Of a DNA stretch of 64,000 bases, positions 44,310 through 55,441 are shown piece after piece (position 1 is the first letter of the stretch; each line of letters opens with the position of its first letter). Position numbers and translations under genes: made by a program. Origin of the DNA: Spinacia oleracea (lineage: Eukaryota > Streptophyta > Magnoliopsida > Caryophyllales > Amaranthaceae); assembly GCF_020520425.1 (NCBI RefSeq), contig NC_079491.1, forward strand, positions 29,193,449-29,257,448, read 5' to 3'. The notes beneath the pieces were generated by a model that was given only the letters and a program-made list of their open reading frames with translations, had not been told where the DNA came from and made no database searches.

Positions 44310-47300
44310 ATGGTTAATGATGTTATTAACAACAATGATGACGATATGATAGTGCGGTCAGATTCAGAATCTGACCAAGAGGAGCACCCTCAATCGATAG
44401 CGAGGTCACAGCCGAGTAGGGCTACGACCGCCACAAACCCAGGACCTCCAATTCCAAGTAGGGAGGAGCTCACGGCGGCCATGACCATCATGCAAAACTT
44501 CCTCTTCAATGAGAAGCAGCAGGGATTGGCAAAAGACCGTAGAGAAGAGAGGAGGACCAAGCGGAGGTTGAACGAGCCACCCAGTGTAGAGGTGTCCAGA
44601 CCCGAACGAGAGCTCCCTCCCTTGACAGGAACGCACCTGACGTCAAGGTGGATGGAAAGCACGTGGGACACCCAAAAAAGGGCACAACAACAACCGGATT
44701 GGTTCACAAGACCATCACCCACTCCAACAGCTCTCCAAAGCGAATCTACCACCCCCAAATCCCGGATCCGAAGCTCGGTGCTCAGCAGGTTGAGACCCTC
44801 GGTCCACTCAAGGCTGAGACCTTCGATTCACACGAGACTCGGGGTAGGCGAATCAAGCAAATCTGGCGAGCGACCCGAGGTCAGTAGCCGAGAAAGAAGA
44901 AGAGACAGGAGGCATGATCGTACCCCTAGCCCCCATCGTACGCCCGAACGTTCTAATCACAGAACCTCGGCAAGCGAAGGCATCAGGGCTAGACTCGGGA
45001 AAAGAATCATGACTCCCACGTCATCCCCTTTTTCGGACGAGCTGATCATGGAGGAAATACGGAAGGTAAGACTCCCAGCACACCTGACGTATAGCGGAAT
45101 CACAGATCCGAGGGATCACGTGATCTCCTACAAACAGCAAATGTTCTTGAGCCCCTACTCCGAAGCATGTTGGTGCAAATATTTCCCAACCACGCTAACC
45201 GGAGTGGCGGGAGAGTGGTTTAGATCGTTGCCAAAGGGATCGATCAGAAGCTGGAAGAAGCTGAAAAAGAGGTTCTGCACACAGTTCGTGAGCAACAATC
45301 GCCCCGAACGAACCACAGCAGAACTGACCTCAATTCAACAAGAAAGAGACGAAAGTCTAAGAGAATTCATGGCCAGGTTCATGAAAGAATCAACGAACAT
45401 ACCAAACTTGCAGCCAGACGTGGCCATCTTCGCCTTGAAGCACGCGCTCCAGGAAGGGAAATTCCGTGACGAACTCTCAATGAAGAACCCCTCCAGAATA
45501 GCCGACGTGCTCCAAATGGCTGATGCGTTCATCAGAACCGAAGAGTTCAACAAGGCCGCTGCAAGATTGAAAGGATCGTCGGATCCGAGAGACACAAAGA
45601 ATGCCCAGAGCAAGCCCGAGGGCAGCTCAAGGAAAGGGAAAGAGAAAGTAGGAGGTAGAGAGATGAGCCCGAAGAAAGACGGAAGAAGGGGTGAACTTCA
45701 ACCCAAATACACTAACTACACTCCACTAGCTCTGCCCCGAAAAGAGATCTTTAGCCTCAACAGAAATGATGAAAAGTGGAAACTACCGGGGAAGCTCAAG
45801 TCCAACCCAGCTCGGAGAAACAAGAACAAATGGTGCGAATTTCATGACGACTTCGGTCACCACACCGAAGAATGCAACTCGCTGAAAGACAACATCGAGG
45901 ACCTCGTCCGCCGAGGTTACCTGAAACAATACTTGTTAGACCGAAGGGAGGAAAAAGAAAAGGCCGCCAGTGGCAAACAACACGAGCAACCCCAGAAGAG
46001 GGTCTACGAAGCAACAGGGCACAAGAAAAACGACATCCTAGTGGTGTTCGGGGGGCAGAAGTCTGGCCAGGCCAGCAAGAAACACCTAAGAGCCCTCTCC
46101 CATCGGGTCAACTTCAGCGCAGTGGGAGACAACCAGCCACACCCCCCGAACATGACCTTCACTGCTGATGATTGCTTCGGAGTCCAGTACAAACACGACG
46201 ATCCTCTAGTCATTTCCATGGACCTCAATAACCACAACGTACATCGAGTGTTAGTCGACGGAGGAAGTGCCGTCAATATCATCTTCAGAAACTGCTTCGA
46301 GCAGCTGATCCTCGAAGAGTCAGAGGAAGCACTGACGAAAGTCAGTTATCCTCTGATCGGATTCAACGGATCCGCAGCTATCCCTCGAGGAAATATCACC
46401 CTGCCAGTCACGGTGGGTGAAGGCCAAGCAGCAAAGACCCTTCGGGACGAATTTTTGGTGATGGATTGCGATTCCGTATACAACGTAATCATGGGAAGAA
46501 CCATGATTCACAAGATGCAAGCAGTCCCCTCCACATACCATCAGCTGATGATATACGTCTCGGACGCAGGGTTCGCCGAGCGAATTAGAGGCGATCAAGA
46601 GGTCGCAAGAAGAACCTGCCACACTGCTGTCCGAAAGCCCAAACTAGGGGACGGCCCCGAGGAAGAAAAAGGAGCTACAGGAGAGGAAAGCGAGGCAAAA
46701 AGGAGAAGAGCAAGCACGAGTAGCCTATCTCCCGCAGAAGTTGATGCCCGCCCCGAAACCCTATCTCCCGAACCAGATCAAGAAATGGAGGATATCTTCC
46801 TCGAAGAGGATTCAGACAGGAGCGTCCGAATAGGCAAGGGCCTAAGCTCGGGGCTCCGAATCGATTTGATCCGACTACTCAGGGATCACAAAGACATCTT
46901 TGCATGGTCAGCAGCAGATATGCCAGGGATAAATCCGAAGCTGATTTGTCACAAGCTGGACGTCAATGCTGAAGCTCGGCCAGTCAAGCAAAAAAAGAGG
47001 AACTACTCCTCAGAGAAAAACAAAGCCATTGCCGAGGAGGTGAAAAAGTTGCAGGAGGCCGGATTCATCGAACCATGCATGTGTCCGAAATGGCTGGCCA
47101 ACGTGGTGATGGTAAAGAAAGCGAACGGCTCGTGGCGAACGTGCGTGGATTTCACAGATCTGAACCGAGCCTTCCCCAAAGACTGCTATCCCCTACCGAG
47201 GATAGATCAACTGGTGGACTCCACCAGCGGCCACGCACTGCTCAGCTTCATGGATACCTTTTCAGGCTACCATCAAGTATTCATGCACCCCGACGACAGG

Positions 47301-47387
47301 GCAAAGACAACATTCATCACAAGCGCAGGAGTGTTCAACTACAAAATGATGCCTTTCGGCTTGAAAAATGCCGGAGCCACCTACTAG
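44310..47387 (+). CDS. Tat-type gag-protease-RT polyprotein, ending at an internal amber codon
   Basis: The ATG at 44310 (start of MVNDVINNN) is preferred; the frame is open back into the LTR but only from a GTG. Gag occupies about the first 500 residues, with a retrotransposon-gag domain (HVISYKQQMFLSPYSEACW, VAGEWFRSLPKGSI, SLREFMARF) and a CEFHDDFGHHTEEC zinc-knuckle-like motif. The aspartic protease has VLVDGGSAVNIIF. Reverse transcriptase follows, with WLANVVMVKKANGSWR, CVDFTDLNRAFPKDCYPLP, FMDTFSGYHQVFM and MPFGLKNAGATY. The frame then meets TAG at 47385-47387, just before the segment with YVDD. The frame continues open beyond it. Confidence 0.9.
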   Translation: MVNDVINNNDDDMIVRSDSESDQEEHPQSIARSQPSRATTATNPGPPIPSREELTAAMTIMQNFLFNEKQQGLAKDRREERRTKRRLNEPPSVEVSRPERELPPLTGTHLTSRWMESTWDTQKRAQQQPDWFTRPSPTPTALQSESTTPKSRIRSSVLSRLRPSVHSRLRPSIHTRLGVGESSKSGERPEVSSRERRRDRRHDRTPSPHRTPERSNHRTSASEGIRARLGKRIMTPTSSPFSDELIMEEIRKVRLPAHLTYSGITDPRDHVISYKQQMFLSPYSEACWCKYFPTTLTGVAGEWFRSLPKGSIRSWKKLKKRFCTQFVSNNRPERTTAELTSIQQERDESLREFMARFMKESTNIPNLQPDVAIFALKHALQEGKFRDELSMKNPSRIADVLQMADAFIRTEEFNKAAARLKGSSDPRDTKNAQSKPEGSSRKGKEKVGGREMSPKKDGRRGELQPKYTNYTPLALPRKEIFSLNRNDEKWKLPGKLKSNPARRNKNKWCEFHDDFGHHTEECNSLKDNIEDLVRRGYLKQYLLDRREEKEKAASGKQHEQPQKRVYEATGHKKNDILVVFGGQKSGQASKKHLRALSHRVNFSAVGDNQPHPPNMTFTADDCFGVQYKHDDPLVISMDLNNHNVHRVLVDGGSAVNIIFRNCFEQLILEESEEALTKVSYPLIGFNGSAAIPRGNITLPVTVGEGQAAKTLRDEFLVMDCDSVYNVIMGRTMIHKMQAVPSTYHQLMIYVSDAGFAERIRGDQEVARRTCHTAVRKPKLGDGPEEEKGATGEESEAKRRRASTSSLSPAEVDARPETLSPEPDQEMEDIFLEEDSDRSVRIGKGLSSGLRIDLIRLLRDHKDIFAWSAADMPGINPKLICHKLDVNAEARPVKQKKRNYSSEKNKAIAEEVKKLQEAGFIEPCMCPKWLANVVMVKKANGSWRTCVDFTDLNRAFPKDCYPLPRIDQLVDSTSGHALLSFMDTFSGYHQVFMHPDDRAKTTFITSAGVFNYKMMPFGLKNAGATY

Positions 47388-50063
47388 AGGCTAGTTGATC
47401 ACGTCTTCGCCGACCAGAAAGGGAGGAATGTCGAGGTCTATGTGGATGACTCCATCGTAAAAAGCATCAAGGAGGAAGACAATGTCAAAGACTTGGCAGA
47501 GACCTTCGGAAATCTGAGGAAATACAGCATGAAGCTGAACCCAAAAAAATGCGTCTTCGGGGTGAAGTCAGGGAAGTTCCTCGGATTCATGGTGAGCGAA
47601 AGAGGAATCGATGTGAACCCAGACAAAGTCCAAGCGGCATTGGATTTACCCGAGCCGAAGACCAAGAGAGACGTGCAGAGGCTAACCGGCAGGTTAGCCG
47701 CACTAGCAAGGTTCATATCAAAAGCCTCGGACAAGGGAGCCCCCTTCTTCAAAGCACTGAAACCAAAGAACCTCCCCGGGGGAGAAGCAGAACCAGTCAA
47801 GAAAAAGGGGGTCCCGAGGAAGGTGGATCCCGAACTGATATGGGAACAGGAGCAAAAAGAAGCTTTTCAGCAACTCAGAGCCCACCTAGCTCAACTGCCG
47901 ACACTGGCCAGACCAAAGGAGGGGGAAACCCTGTACTTATATGTCGCAGTCAGCCCTGGAACCGTCAGCGCAGTGCTTCTTCGGGAAGAAGAGAAGAAGC
48001 AACAGCCAATCTACTTCACCAGCCGAACACTCACTGGGGCCGAAACTCGGTACCCGCTCATCGAGAAGGTCGCATACGCAGTAGTGGTAGCTGCACGAAA
48101 ACTGAGGCCATACTTCGACTCCCACCAGATCACAGTACTAACTGACCAACTGCTCGAGAAAGTACTCGACAAAATAGAGAGGTCAGGAAGATTGGCTGCC
48201 TGGGCCTTCGAACTATCAGAGTTCGGCATCAAATATCAGCCGAGGACCGCAATCAAAGCACAGGCGTTTGCAGACTTCTTGGCCGAGTGCTCATACCAGG
48301 AAATGCTGGATGATACGAAAAGCACTTGGGAAGTCTTCACTGACGGATCTTCCACAATAAACGGCTCAGGAGCAGGAGTTGTACTAATCCCCCCGACGGG
48401 GAAAAGCATAGAATATGCATTGAAGTTCGGCTTCAAAGCAACTAACAACGAGGCCGAATATGAGGCCGCAATCGCAGGGATAGAGCTTTGCTTATCCCTG
48501 GAGGCCGAGCATGTTTGCCTCAAAACTGATTCCCAGCTTGTAGCCAACCAGATCCGAGGGGAATATGAGGCCAAGTGGCCCAACATGACAGCTTACTTAG
48601 CAAAAATTAAATCCTTAACGTCAAAGTTAAGATCCTTTGAAGTCATTCTCATCCCCCGAGGACAAAACGCGCAAGCAGACGCACTGTCAAAACTCGCAAG
48701 CTCAACACTCATCGACCTAAACAGGTCGGTCCACGTGGAAGTTCACCAAGAGAGAAGCATTGACTTTCTACCCACCACAGTATGCAGTTTACGTACCGAA
48801 CCCAGCTGGATGGACGCAGTAGTTGCATACAAAGAAAGGGGAGAACTTCCCGAAGATAAGCTGCAGGCGAGAAAACTGAAAAGATTCAACAAGTGGTTCA
48901 TCATCAACGCCGAAGGAGAGCTCATGAGGAAATCATTCTCCGCTCCGCTGCTAAAATGTGTGGGTCCAACAGACGCTGACTACATCCTAAGAGAAATCCA
49001 CCTCGGGATATGCGGAAACCACATCGGAGGCAGGACATTGGCACATAAAGCCCTTCGGGCCGGATATTGGTGGCCCACTATGGTTTCCGAGGCAAAGCAG
49101 ATGGCAAGGAAATGCGAGAAATGCCAAAAGTTCGCACCAGCCATCCATCAACCAGCTCAAACCCTACAATCAACACTGTATCCCTTACCATTCGCACAGT
49201 GGGGGTTAGACATCATTGGTCCCTTCCCCTCAGCTACGAACCAGAAGAAGTGGTTGATTGTAGGAGTCGACTATTTTAGCAAATGGATCGAAGCTGAAGC
49301 TGTCTCCTCCATCACCGAACCTCAGGTCCGCAAGTTCATATGGCAGAACATCATCACAAGGTTCGGCATACCAAGACTGATGGTCTTCGACCACGGGAAA
49401 CAGTTCGACAACACCCCGTTGCAAAAATGGTGCAAACAGTTCGGCATACACCTAGCTTACTCGGCAGTTTGCCACCCACAAAGCAACGGGCAAGCCGAAG
49501 CTGCTAACAAACTCATCCTCAATGCACTCAAGAAAAGAGTCGAGGATGACAAAAGCAAATGGTTAGAAGAGCTACCCGGAACGCTATGGTCCCTTCGGAC
49601 CACTGAGAAAGAAGCTACCGGGCAAACACCGTTCCACCTTGTATATGGATCCGAAGCTGTCATCCCTGTGGAAATCGGAACAGAAAGCTTGAGGATCCAG
49701 GCATACAACAGGTATGATGGGCTCCAAGGAGAAAGCAACAACCAACTTCTGTCCGAAGCTCTCGATCTACTGGACGAAGCTCGGAACGATGCGAGGACAC
49801 TCAACGCAGCTTATTTGCAGAGGGTCAACAAGCATTACAACCGAAGAGTCAACGCCAGACCCCTAAAAGTCGGTGATCTAGTACTCAGAAACGCCGCCTC
49901 GGTTCAGAAAGGACGGATCCATGGCAAACTCTCAGCCACTTGGGAAGGACCATACATCATCCATTCCGAAAAAAGGCCAGGCACGTTTATGCTGAAACAG
50001 TTAGATGGAACAATTTTGAAGAACCATTGGAATACCGATGTTCTCAAGAAATATTTTGTATGA
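47388..50063 (+). pseudogene. downstream part of Tat-type pol: RT end, RNase H, second RNase H, integrase
   Basis: Same frame as the upstream ORF, separated only by the amber codon. It begins with the RT catalytic YVDD, then KLNPKKCVFGVKSGKFLGF and a first RNase H (TFTSR-like YFTSRTLTGAETRYPLIEK). A second, archaeal-type RNase H (VFTDGSSTINGSGAGVVL, NNEAEYEAAIAG, KTDSQLVANQI, NAQADALSKLAS) is the hallmark of the Tat lineage. Integrase follows with the HHCC zinc region (HKALRAGYWWPT, CEKCQKFA) and the DDE core (WGLDIIGPFP, a HGKQFDN loop, HPQSNGQAEAANK). It ends KYFV. Without readthrough it has no proper start. Confidence 0.9.
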
Positions 50064-50450
50064 TCTCTGTCTGTAAACCAAGTAAGTCGTTTAATGAGAA
50101 GAGGAAAGCCATTGGCACCATGTGTTTCATTAAACTTATCTCTATATTTATTGTCCCTTTATATATACATGCAGCCTCGGATCTGATCAATCCGAGACTA
50201 AAAACAGGTTGACTTTGCCCATTCCTTGATAAAATGCAAGAAATGACCAAATCATACACTTCAGGGAATCTTCCAGAATCCTCGGATTCGCGATACCCAG
50301 ATAAAACTTGTTCACAACAAACAGTCGCTCGAATCAAGTTATAAAACTTCGGCTCAGATCCACGGATCGCCGAAGTCATAACTAAGAGGCAGACTAGCGA
50401 TCTCTTGCCCAGGTTTCCGAACCACAAGAGATCGGAAGAACAATCCAGAC
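50064..50450 (+). other. post-pol non-coding segment
   Basis: Lies between the pol stop and the tandem repeat. Contains CTCGGATC- and CGGATCGCCGAAG-like words but no supported ORF. Confidence 0.5.
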
Positions 50451-50454
50451 CTCT

Positions 50455-50840
50455 GAGCAGATCGACGGATTTGAAGAGTCTGGAAATTAAAGAGTCTCTT
50501 AGCAGATCTACGGATTTGAAGAACTCGCAAAATTAAGGAGTCTCTTAGCAGATCTACGGATTTGAAGAACTCGCAAAATTAAGGAGTCTCTTAGCAGATC
50601 TACGGATTTGAAGAACTCGCAAAATTAAGGAGTCTCTTAGCAGATCTACGGATTTGAAGAACTCGCAAAATTAAGGAGTCTCTTAGCAGATCTACGGATT
50701 TGAAGAACTCGCAAAATTAAAGAGTCTCTTAGCAGATCTGCGGATTGGAAGAACTCGCAAATTAAAAAGTCTCTTAACAGATCTACGGATTTGAAGAGCT
50801 CGCAAGATCAAAGGGTTTTTAGCAAGTCTACAGAAAGAAG
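50455..50840 (+). repeat. 46-bp minisatellite inside the Tat-type element
   Basis: AGCAGATCTACGGATTTGAA recurs at 50501, 50547, 50593, 50639 and 50685, then with changes at 50731 and 50776. The period is 46 bases (45 once). Decayed units flank the array on both sides. Confidence 0.95.
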
Positions 50841-51182
50841 AGCTCGAAAAGTCTACGGATTCAAAGACTTAAAATTGCGAAAGTACAAAATTGAAAAGAA
50901 GCAGCCAAGTAACAAACATTCATTTTTCATTCAATATTTGGGGGAAGTACAAATACATCAAACAAACTCGGTACATACCCGAGGACCCTCAAAAATTGAA
51001 AACAAAATGAAACAGTTAAAATCGGCAGCCATCAACAGACAATACCGGCCTACCAAAGTACTAAGAAAGCAAAAAGAAATGAGTACAACGCAGCGCCGAG
51101 GCAAAAGGGGGAAAGGCAAGCACACATTCGGAAGTCCTCAACTGGAACCGACCGACTCTGAAGAAGATGACTGCCCGAATCC

Positions 51183-54100
51183 CTAACTCTTGGGAGTCTC
51201 AGGAGCAGCCCCTAGGGGAGCATCCTTCGAAGAACCCCCAGCAGTAGTATCACCCTCGGAAGTCGCCTTCTGGGCCCGAGCCTCTGCAAGAGCAGCTTGG
51301 CGTTCAGCTTCAGCTTCGTCTCGATCAGCTTGGCATTCCACCAAGTGGTCCTGGGCCTGCATCCAGAGGGGAACTTTCTCGTTCCAAGGGAAATGAGGCA
51401 TGTGCTTCGCAAACATGCGCCGAGCACCCAGGATACCATTCCAGTATTGCTCTCTACACTGATCAGCAGTATAGAGATCAACTCGCTCTTGCTCCAACCT
51501 CCGAATGTAGTCGTCTTTTTCCTGGAGCTTCAGCCGAAGAACAGGCACCTTATCAGCTTGCTGCTGGATCAGCTCCCGATGCTTGACAAAATGGAAGAGC
51601 CTCAACTCTGCCTCTTTGCTCTCCTTATCGGCCGCTTCAAATTTAGACTTCATCTCCTGGAAGAGTCTATCTTTTTCTTCAAGTTCGCTAGCGAACTTAG
51701 CGGCCATATCCTTCTTTTCCTCATCGAAGGAAGCTATCTTCTCAGCATCCTCTTCAACTCGGAAGATAAGCTTGCCAACCTCGGCCCCGATCTTCTCAGC
51801 AGACTCTCTAGCCTCGCGACTATACTGAAGGTATAGCTGCTTGACTTCCACAAGCTCGGAGAGGAGTTGCCCAGCCTTCTGGTCCAAGATAGGAATATCA
51901 CGAGCATAAGCCTCCCGATATTTCCTCAGTTGTTTCTCCTCAACCGAGCTGCACTCGGAAGCGAACGAGGACCAGAAAACAGCCTGGGGGCGAAGGAAAG
52001 ATGAGCAAAAATAGGAAAAGCATAAAACAAAAACACAACTCAAAAGGAAAAATCCAGAAATTACCTCGTTCAGATAGTACTGGGCCATCATAGCCGGATT
52101 CCTCTCTTCAGCCCCAGGAACCCTCCACTGCGGGTTAGCACGAAGAAGATTCTCCCGAGCAGCTTCGGAGCCCACCAAGGATCCCACGTGAGCCAGGGGG
52201 TCCTCTCCCAAAACCGGAGCCCTGGCATACCGAGCCATCGCCTCCCTTACTTCTTCGGGGATCCGTTTCAGCGGAACATCTGAACAAGGGTCAGCATGGA
52301 TCAGCCTATCCAAGGCCGAGGTAGAAGTAGAACCCAAAGTTGAGTGGCGCCTCTTCCTCGTCAGACCTTGCTCGGGCTGCTCCTCCTCTCCAGCAGAGGG
52401 AACCTCTTTCTGGACCTCGGGAACCGCAGCATCGGGGCCCGAAAGATCTACCATCTCCTTGTCTGGACTCTTCTCTCTTTCGAAAGGAAGATCAGCAGAC
52501 TCCTTCTTCTCCTCAGCTACCTCAGGGACATCCGAGCCAGGAGCAAAATCGGCTTCAATCGCCTCCATCACCTTGGTGATATCCTGGATTTCGATCCCCA
52601 AAACAGCAGATGGCTTCAGCGGAGAGGGGAGGGTATCTTCCTCGATCAGCGGCTGATCCACGGGCGGCGGTTCAGCAACCACCACACTCTTTAACTTCTT
52701 CCCTGGCAAGGGCATGAAGTGAAGAAGATTCTTAGGAGGAGGCATGACTTCCGAAACCGCTTCCTACATGGCAAGCGTTCAAAGATCAGTTTCGGAAAAG
52801 GGGAGGACGGATTACAAGAAAACTCCCAAGTCAGAGACCCCTTACCTTCTCCGAAGGCTGGGAAACCTTTGCCTTCTTCGGATGCGCAGATGACCTCAGA
52901 AGAGTGCTACCCTTCCTTTTTCTTTGATCCTAAAAGAAAAGGGAAACCGAGGGTCAATAAGCTTAAGAAGAGGACAAGGGGGAAATAAAGAAAAAACAAG
53001 GTGAAATACCCGGTTCCTAGATAAAGAAAAATCTATCCGGGCCGGAGACGAAACCGAAGGAACGGCACGCGGCACAGCGTCAGTCCCAGGACCCTAGAAA
53101 AATGGTCAAGGACCAAGACGTTAGCCGACGACCAACCAAAAAGAAAAAGACAAACAGAAACCGAGCCTATAAGTAAACACTCACCGGATCCGAAGTTGTC
53201 TTCAACACAGGAAGCACAACCTTCACGGGAACAGCTTCAAAAGAGGAGGCAGAATCCCACGGATCAGCTCGAACTTCGGATATCCGAGCAACACCCGAGG
53301 GAGACAACACGTAATCCTTCAGGCGAGGATTACGAGGATTATCTTTTCCAAACTTGTACTCAGGAGCCGGGTCGTGGATAGTCTTCAAATCCAAAGAAAT
53401 GCCCAACTTCTTAGGATCAATGCAGCTAAAGCCGTACTCTGCAAAAACAAAGCACAAAATATGTCAGTAAAACGAAACAGGAAAGAGAAGGACAAACTCA
53501 CTGAAAAACGGTCCCAGCCGAAAGACACCTACCCCTGTCAAAAATCCTGCTGAGACCGGCAACAGCAAGAATGTCCTCCCGCAAAATGTAATTAAGGTTC
53601 GGGAGCCAGCTAGACGGCAGTCTATAATTATCCCCCTGAGCCAAGAACCACTGAAGGAGATCCACATAGTGGCGATGATTTCGATCCGGAGCTGCCACGC
53701 CCCTCATATCAGGATCAGGAGCCACGAACCACTTTGGAGGACGATAAAAATTGGGATGCTTCGGATCCGTCGGCACACGAACGAGCAACCACTCCGTCTT
53801 CCAATTGTGGTCAGAGCTAAGGTAAGGGTACGCCGTAATGTAGTTCGGCTCCCCCCTCTTTCGGGACTTTTTGTTGACGATGGTCCACCAACCATACCCA
53901 TCACCCTTGGAAGCATGATTGAGAACCAGATCATGAAGATCCCGAAAAACAGCGACAGAGCAAGGGAAATTGACAAAGTCACACACCCATCTAAATCCGA
54001 TTATGTGCCTCATAGATTTGGGTGTAAGCTGGGCCAAACTAATGTTGTACGACACCAAGAGCTCGGATACGAACGAATCCAAGGGAAAATGGAGACCATT

Positions 54101-54568
54101 CTCCAAATGATGAGTGTACACGGAAATGAATCCTCTCGGTGGATGGATCACCCGAGGACGCTCCTGTTTAGGAAGCTCGCACCAGTACCCCAAGGCATGC
54201 TGAATTCCGTATAGCTCCTCGGCCTTCCGATGATAATTCCCCAACTTCGCTTCTACCAACCAGTCACCGCTGACCGATTTCTCCAACGGACCATCGATCT
54301 TGGTGGTCTCGTGCAAAATTGAGGCATACTTGCCCTTCGGATCAGCTTCCGTCCAATGAACTGGAAACTCAGGGTAATGACGACGAACACCCGAAGAGCC
54401 GGCCTTCTTACCAGAAGTAACTCGTTCGGATACACCAGAACCGCCAGCGGCACCATCTCTAGAAGCATCCCAACCACTTGAAGACTTATGTACCTTCCCC
54501 GAAGGCACATCCTCCTTCTCACCAGAGGACTCAACGACGAACTTACTCTTTCCCCTATTCTTTGCCAT
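51183..54568 (-). CDS. antisense six-exon gene of the Tat-type element (PF04195-like 'gypsy-type' protein with coiled coil)
   Basis: Six minus-strand exons, 54568-53533, 53438-53185, 53093-53010, 52929-52846, 52763-52065 and 51983-51183, all with GT-AG introns, join without a stop into 985 residues. Residues about 60-345 resemble the plant domain called 'putative gypsy type transposon': HPPRGFISVYTHHLENGLHF, YNISLAQLTPKSMRHIIGF, WKTEWLLVRVP, RPPKWFVAPDP. The middle is Ser/Pro/Glu-rich and disordered, with basic clusters (QRKRKG, RKRRHS) that may be nuclear signals. About 720-960 is a long charged coiled coil (EEKKDMAAKFASELEEKDRL, KLQEKDDYIRRLEQERVD). Antisense ORFs downstream of pol are known in Tat elements, but their function is unknown. 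Exon joins are my inference from splice sites and phase. Confidence 0.8.
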
Positions 54569-54824
54569 GGCCGCGCACTTTCGATCTAGGGTTTAGATTG
54601 AGGAGTAGAGGAAAGATCAAAAAAAAATAAGTAAAAACTCAGAAACAAGTTACCTTTTCCCGAAGCGGAATTCGCCGACAAAATGAGTGACACAAGTTCC
54701 CGAAGTCTAAAGCTGACTGAATTCCGTAGATCTGAAGAAACTTGAAAACTGCGATCGCCGGAATTTAGAGAGAGAATGGGTTTGAAAGAAAGAGTAAAAA
54801 GTTCGAAAGGAGCAAAGCACCCAG

Positions 54825-54832
54825 TATTTATA
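54825..54832 (-). promoter_or_regulatory. TATA box for the antisense gene
   Basis: TATAAATA on the minus strand, in the context CTATAAATACTGGGTGC, lies about 260 bases before the antisense ATG. It would place a start site near 54800 and a leader of about 230 bases. Confidence 0.6.
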
Positions 54833-54991
54833 GAAAAGAAAGGGGGCGCATCAACTTCCTCAACCCACGATCTCCACGACACAATACAAATCCCAACACT
54901 TGTCATCAATGCAAATCATCCCTTTTCAAAAAAAAAAAAGAGGGAACTTTTGGACTTCTGACAATTGGAAACCCACCCATTTAATTCTAAA

Positions 54992-55014
54992 TGGACCGGG
55001 TCTGGGGGGCATGT
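54992..55014 (+). other. polypurine tract of the Tat-type element
   Basis: The purine-rich GGTCTGGGGGGCATGT ends directly at the 3' LTR, as needed to prime plus-strand DNA. Confidence 0.75.
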
Positions 55015-55441
55015 TGTTTGGGCTCCCAATTGATTCTCAATTGGGCCACTAAGTCCAAAGCCCAATGGCTCTAAACAAACAGCATCAAACCTACCAAATG
55101 GCTAGTCAGCCATCCATCAAGGCCCAAGGCCCAATAGCAATAAATGAACTATGGGCATTTATTATGCAAACACTATAAATAGGCCGCCAAGGCTCACACC
55201 TGAAGGTACGTCCAATTTATCGCCTTAAGACTACTCTTCTAGAGAACTTCTCTCTAGAATCCGAGCATCATTCTTACTTAGGCATCGGAGGGGCTTTCCT
55301 CGGAAACACCCCCGAGGCTAGTGACTTTGCTCTTGTGCAGGTGAATTCAGACTCTACTCATTCAAGCAAGCAAGATCTTCAACACATACAAAAGGGCCTT
55401 CATTCGAAGCCCATTGTTTCCATCTTTACAACACCGGAACA
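55015..55441 (+). repeat. 3' LTR of the Tat-type element
   Basis: 427 bases, TG to CA, identical to the 5' LTR except two substitutions that I see (AATGACC versus AATGAAC, and GGGGTTTT versus GGGGCTTT). On the minus strand it also lies upstream of the antisense gene. Confidence 0.95.

Larger units (their letters stand above)
43813..55441 (+). mobile_element. Ty3/Gypsy LTR retrotransposon, Tat-lineage type
   Basis: Complete 11.63-kb element: 5' LTR 43813-44239, primer-binding site, gag-pol, a 46-bp tandem repeat, an antisense gene, polypurine tract and 3' LTR 55015-55441. It is flanked by the 5-bp duplication GTTTC (43808-43812, 55442-55446). Two RNase H domains in pol and a long region with an antisense ORF after pol mark the Tat lineage. 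The LTRs differ at only two positions by my reading, so the insertion is recent. Pol has a single in-frame stop, hence the copy is probably not autonomous. Confidence 0.93.

Noticed and set aside
51190-52694. Plus-strand ORFs of 65-179 codons opposite the antisense gene
   Set aside because: Shadows of the minus-strand coding exons with no family motifs.
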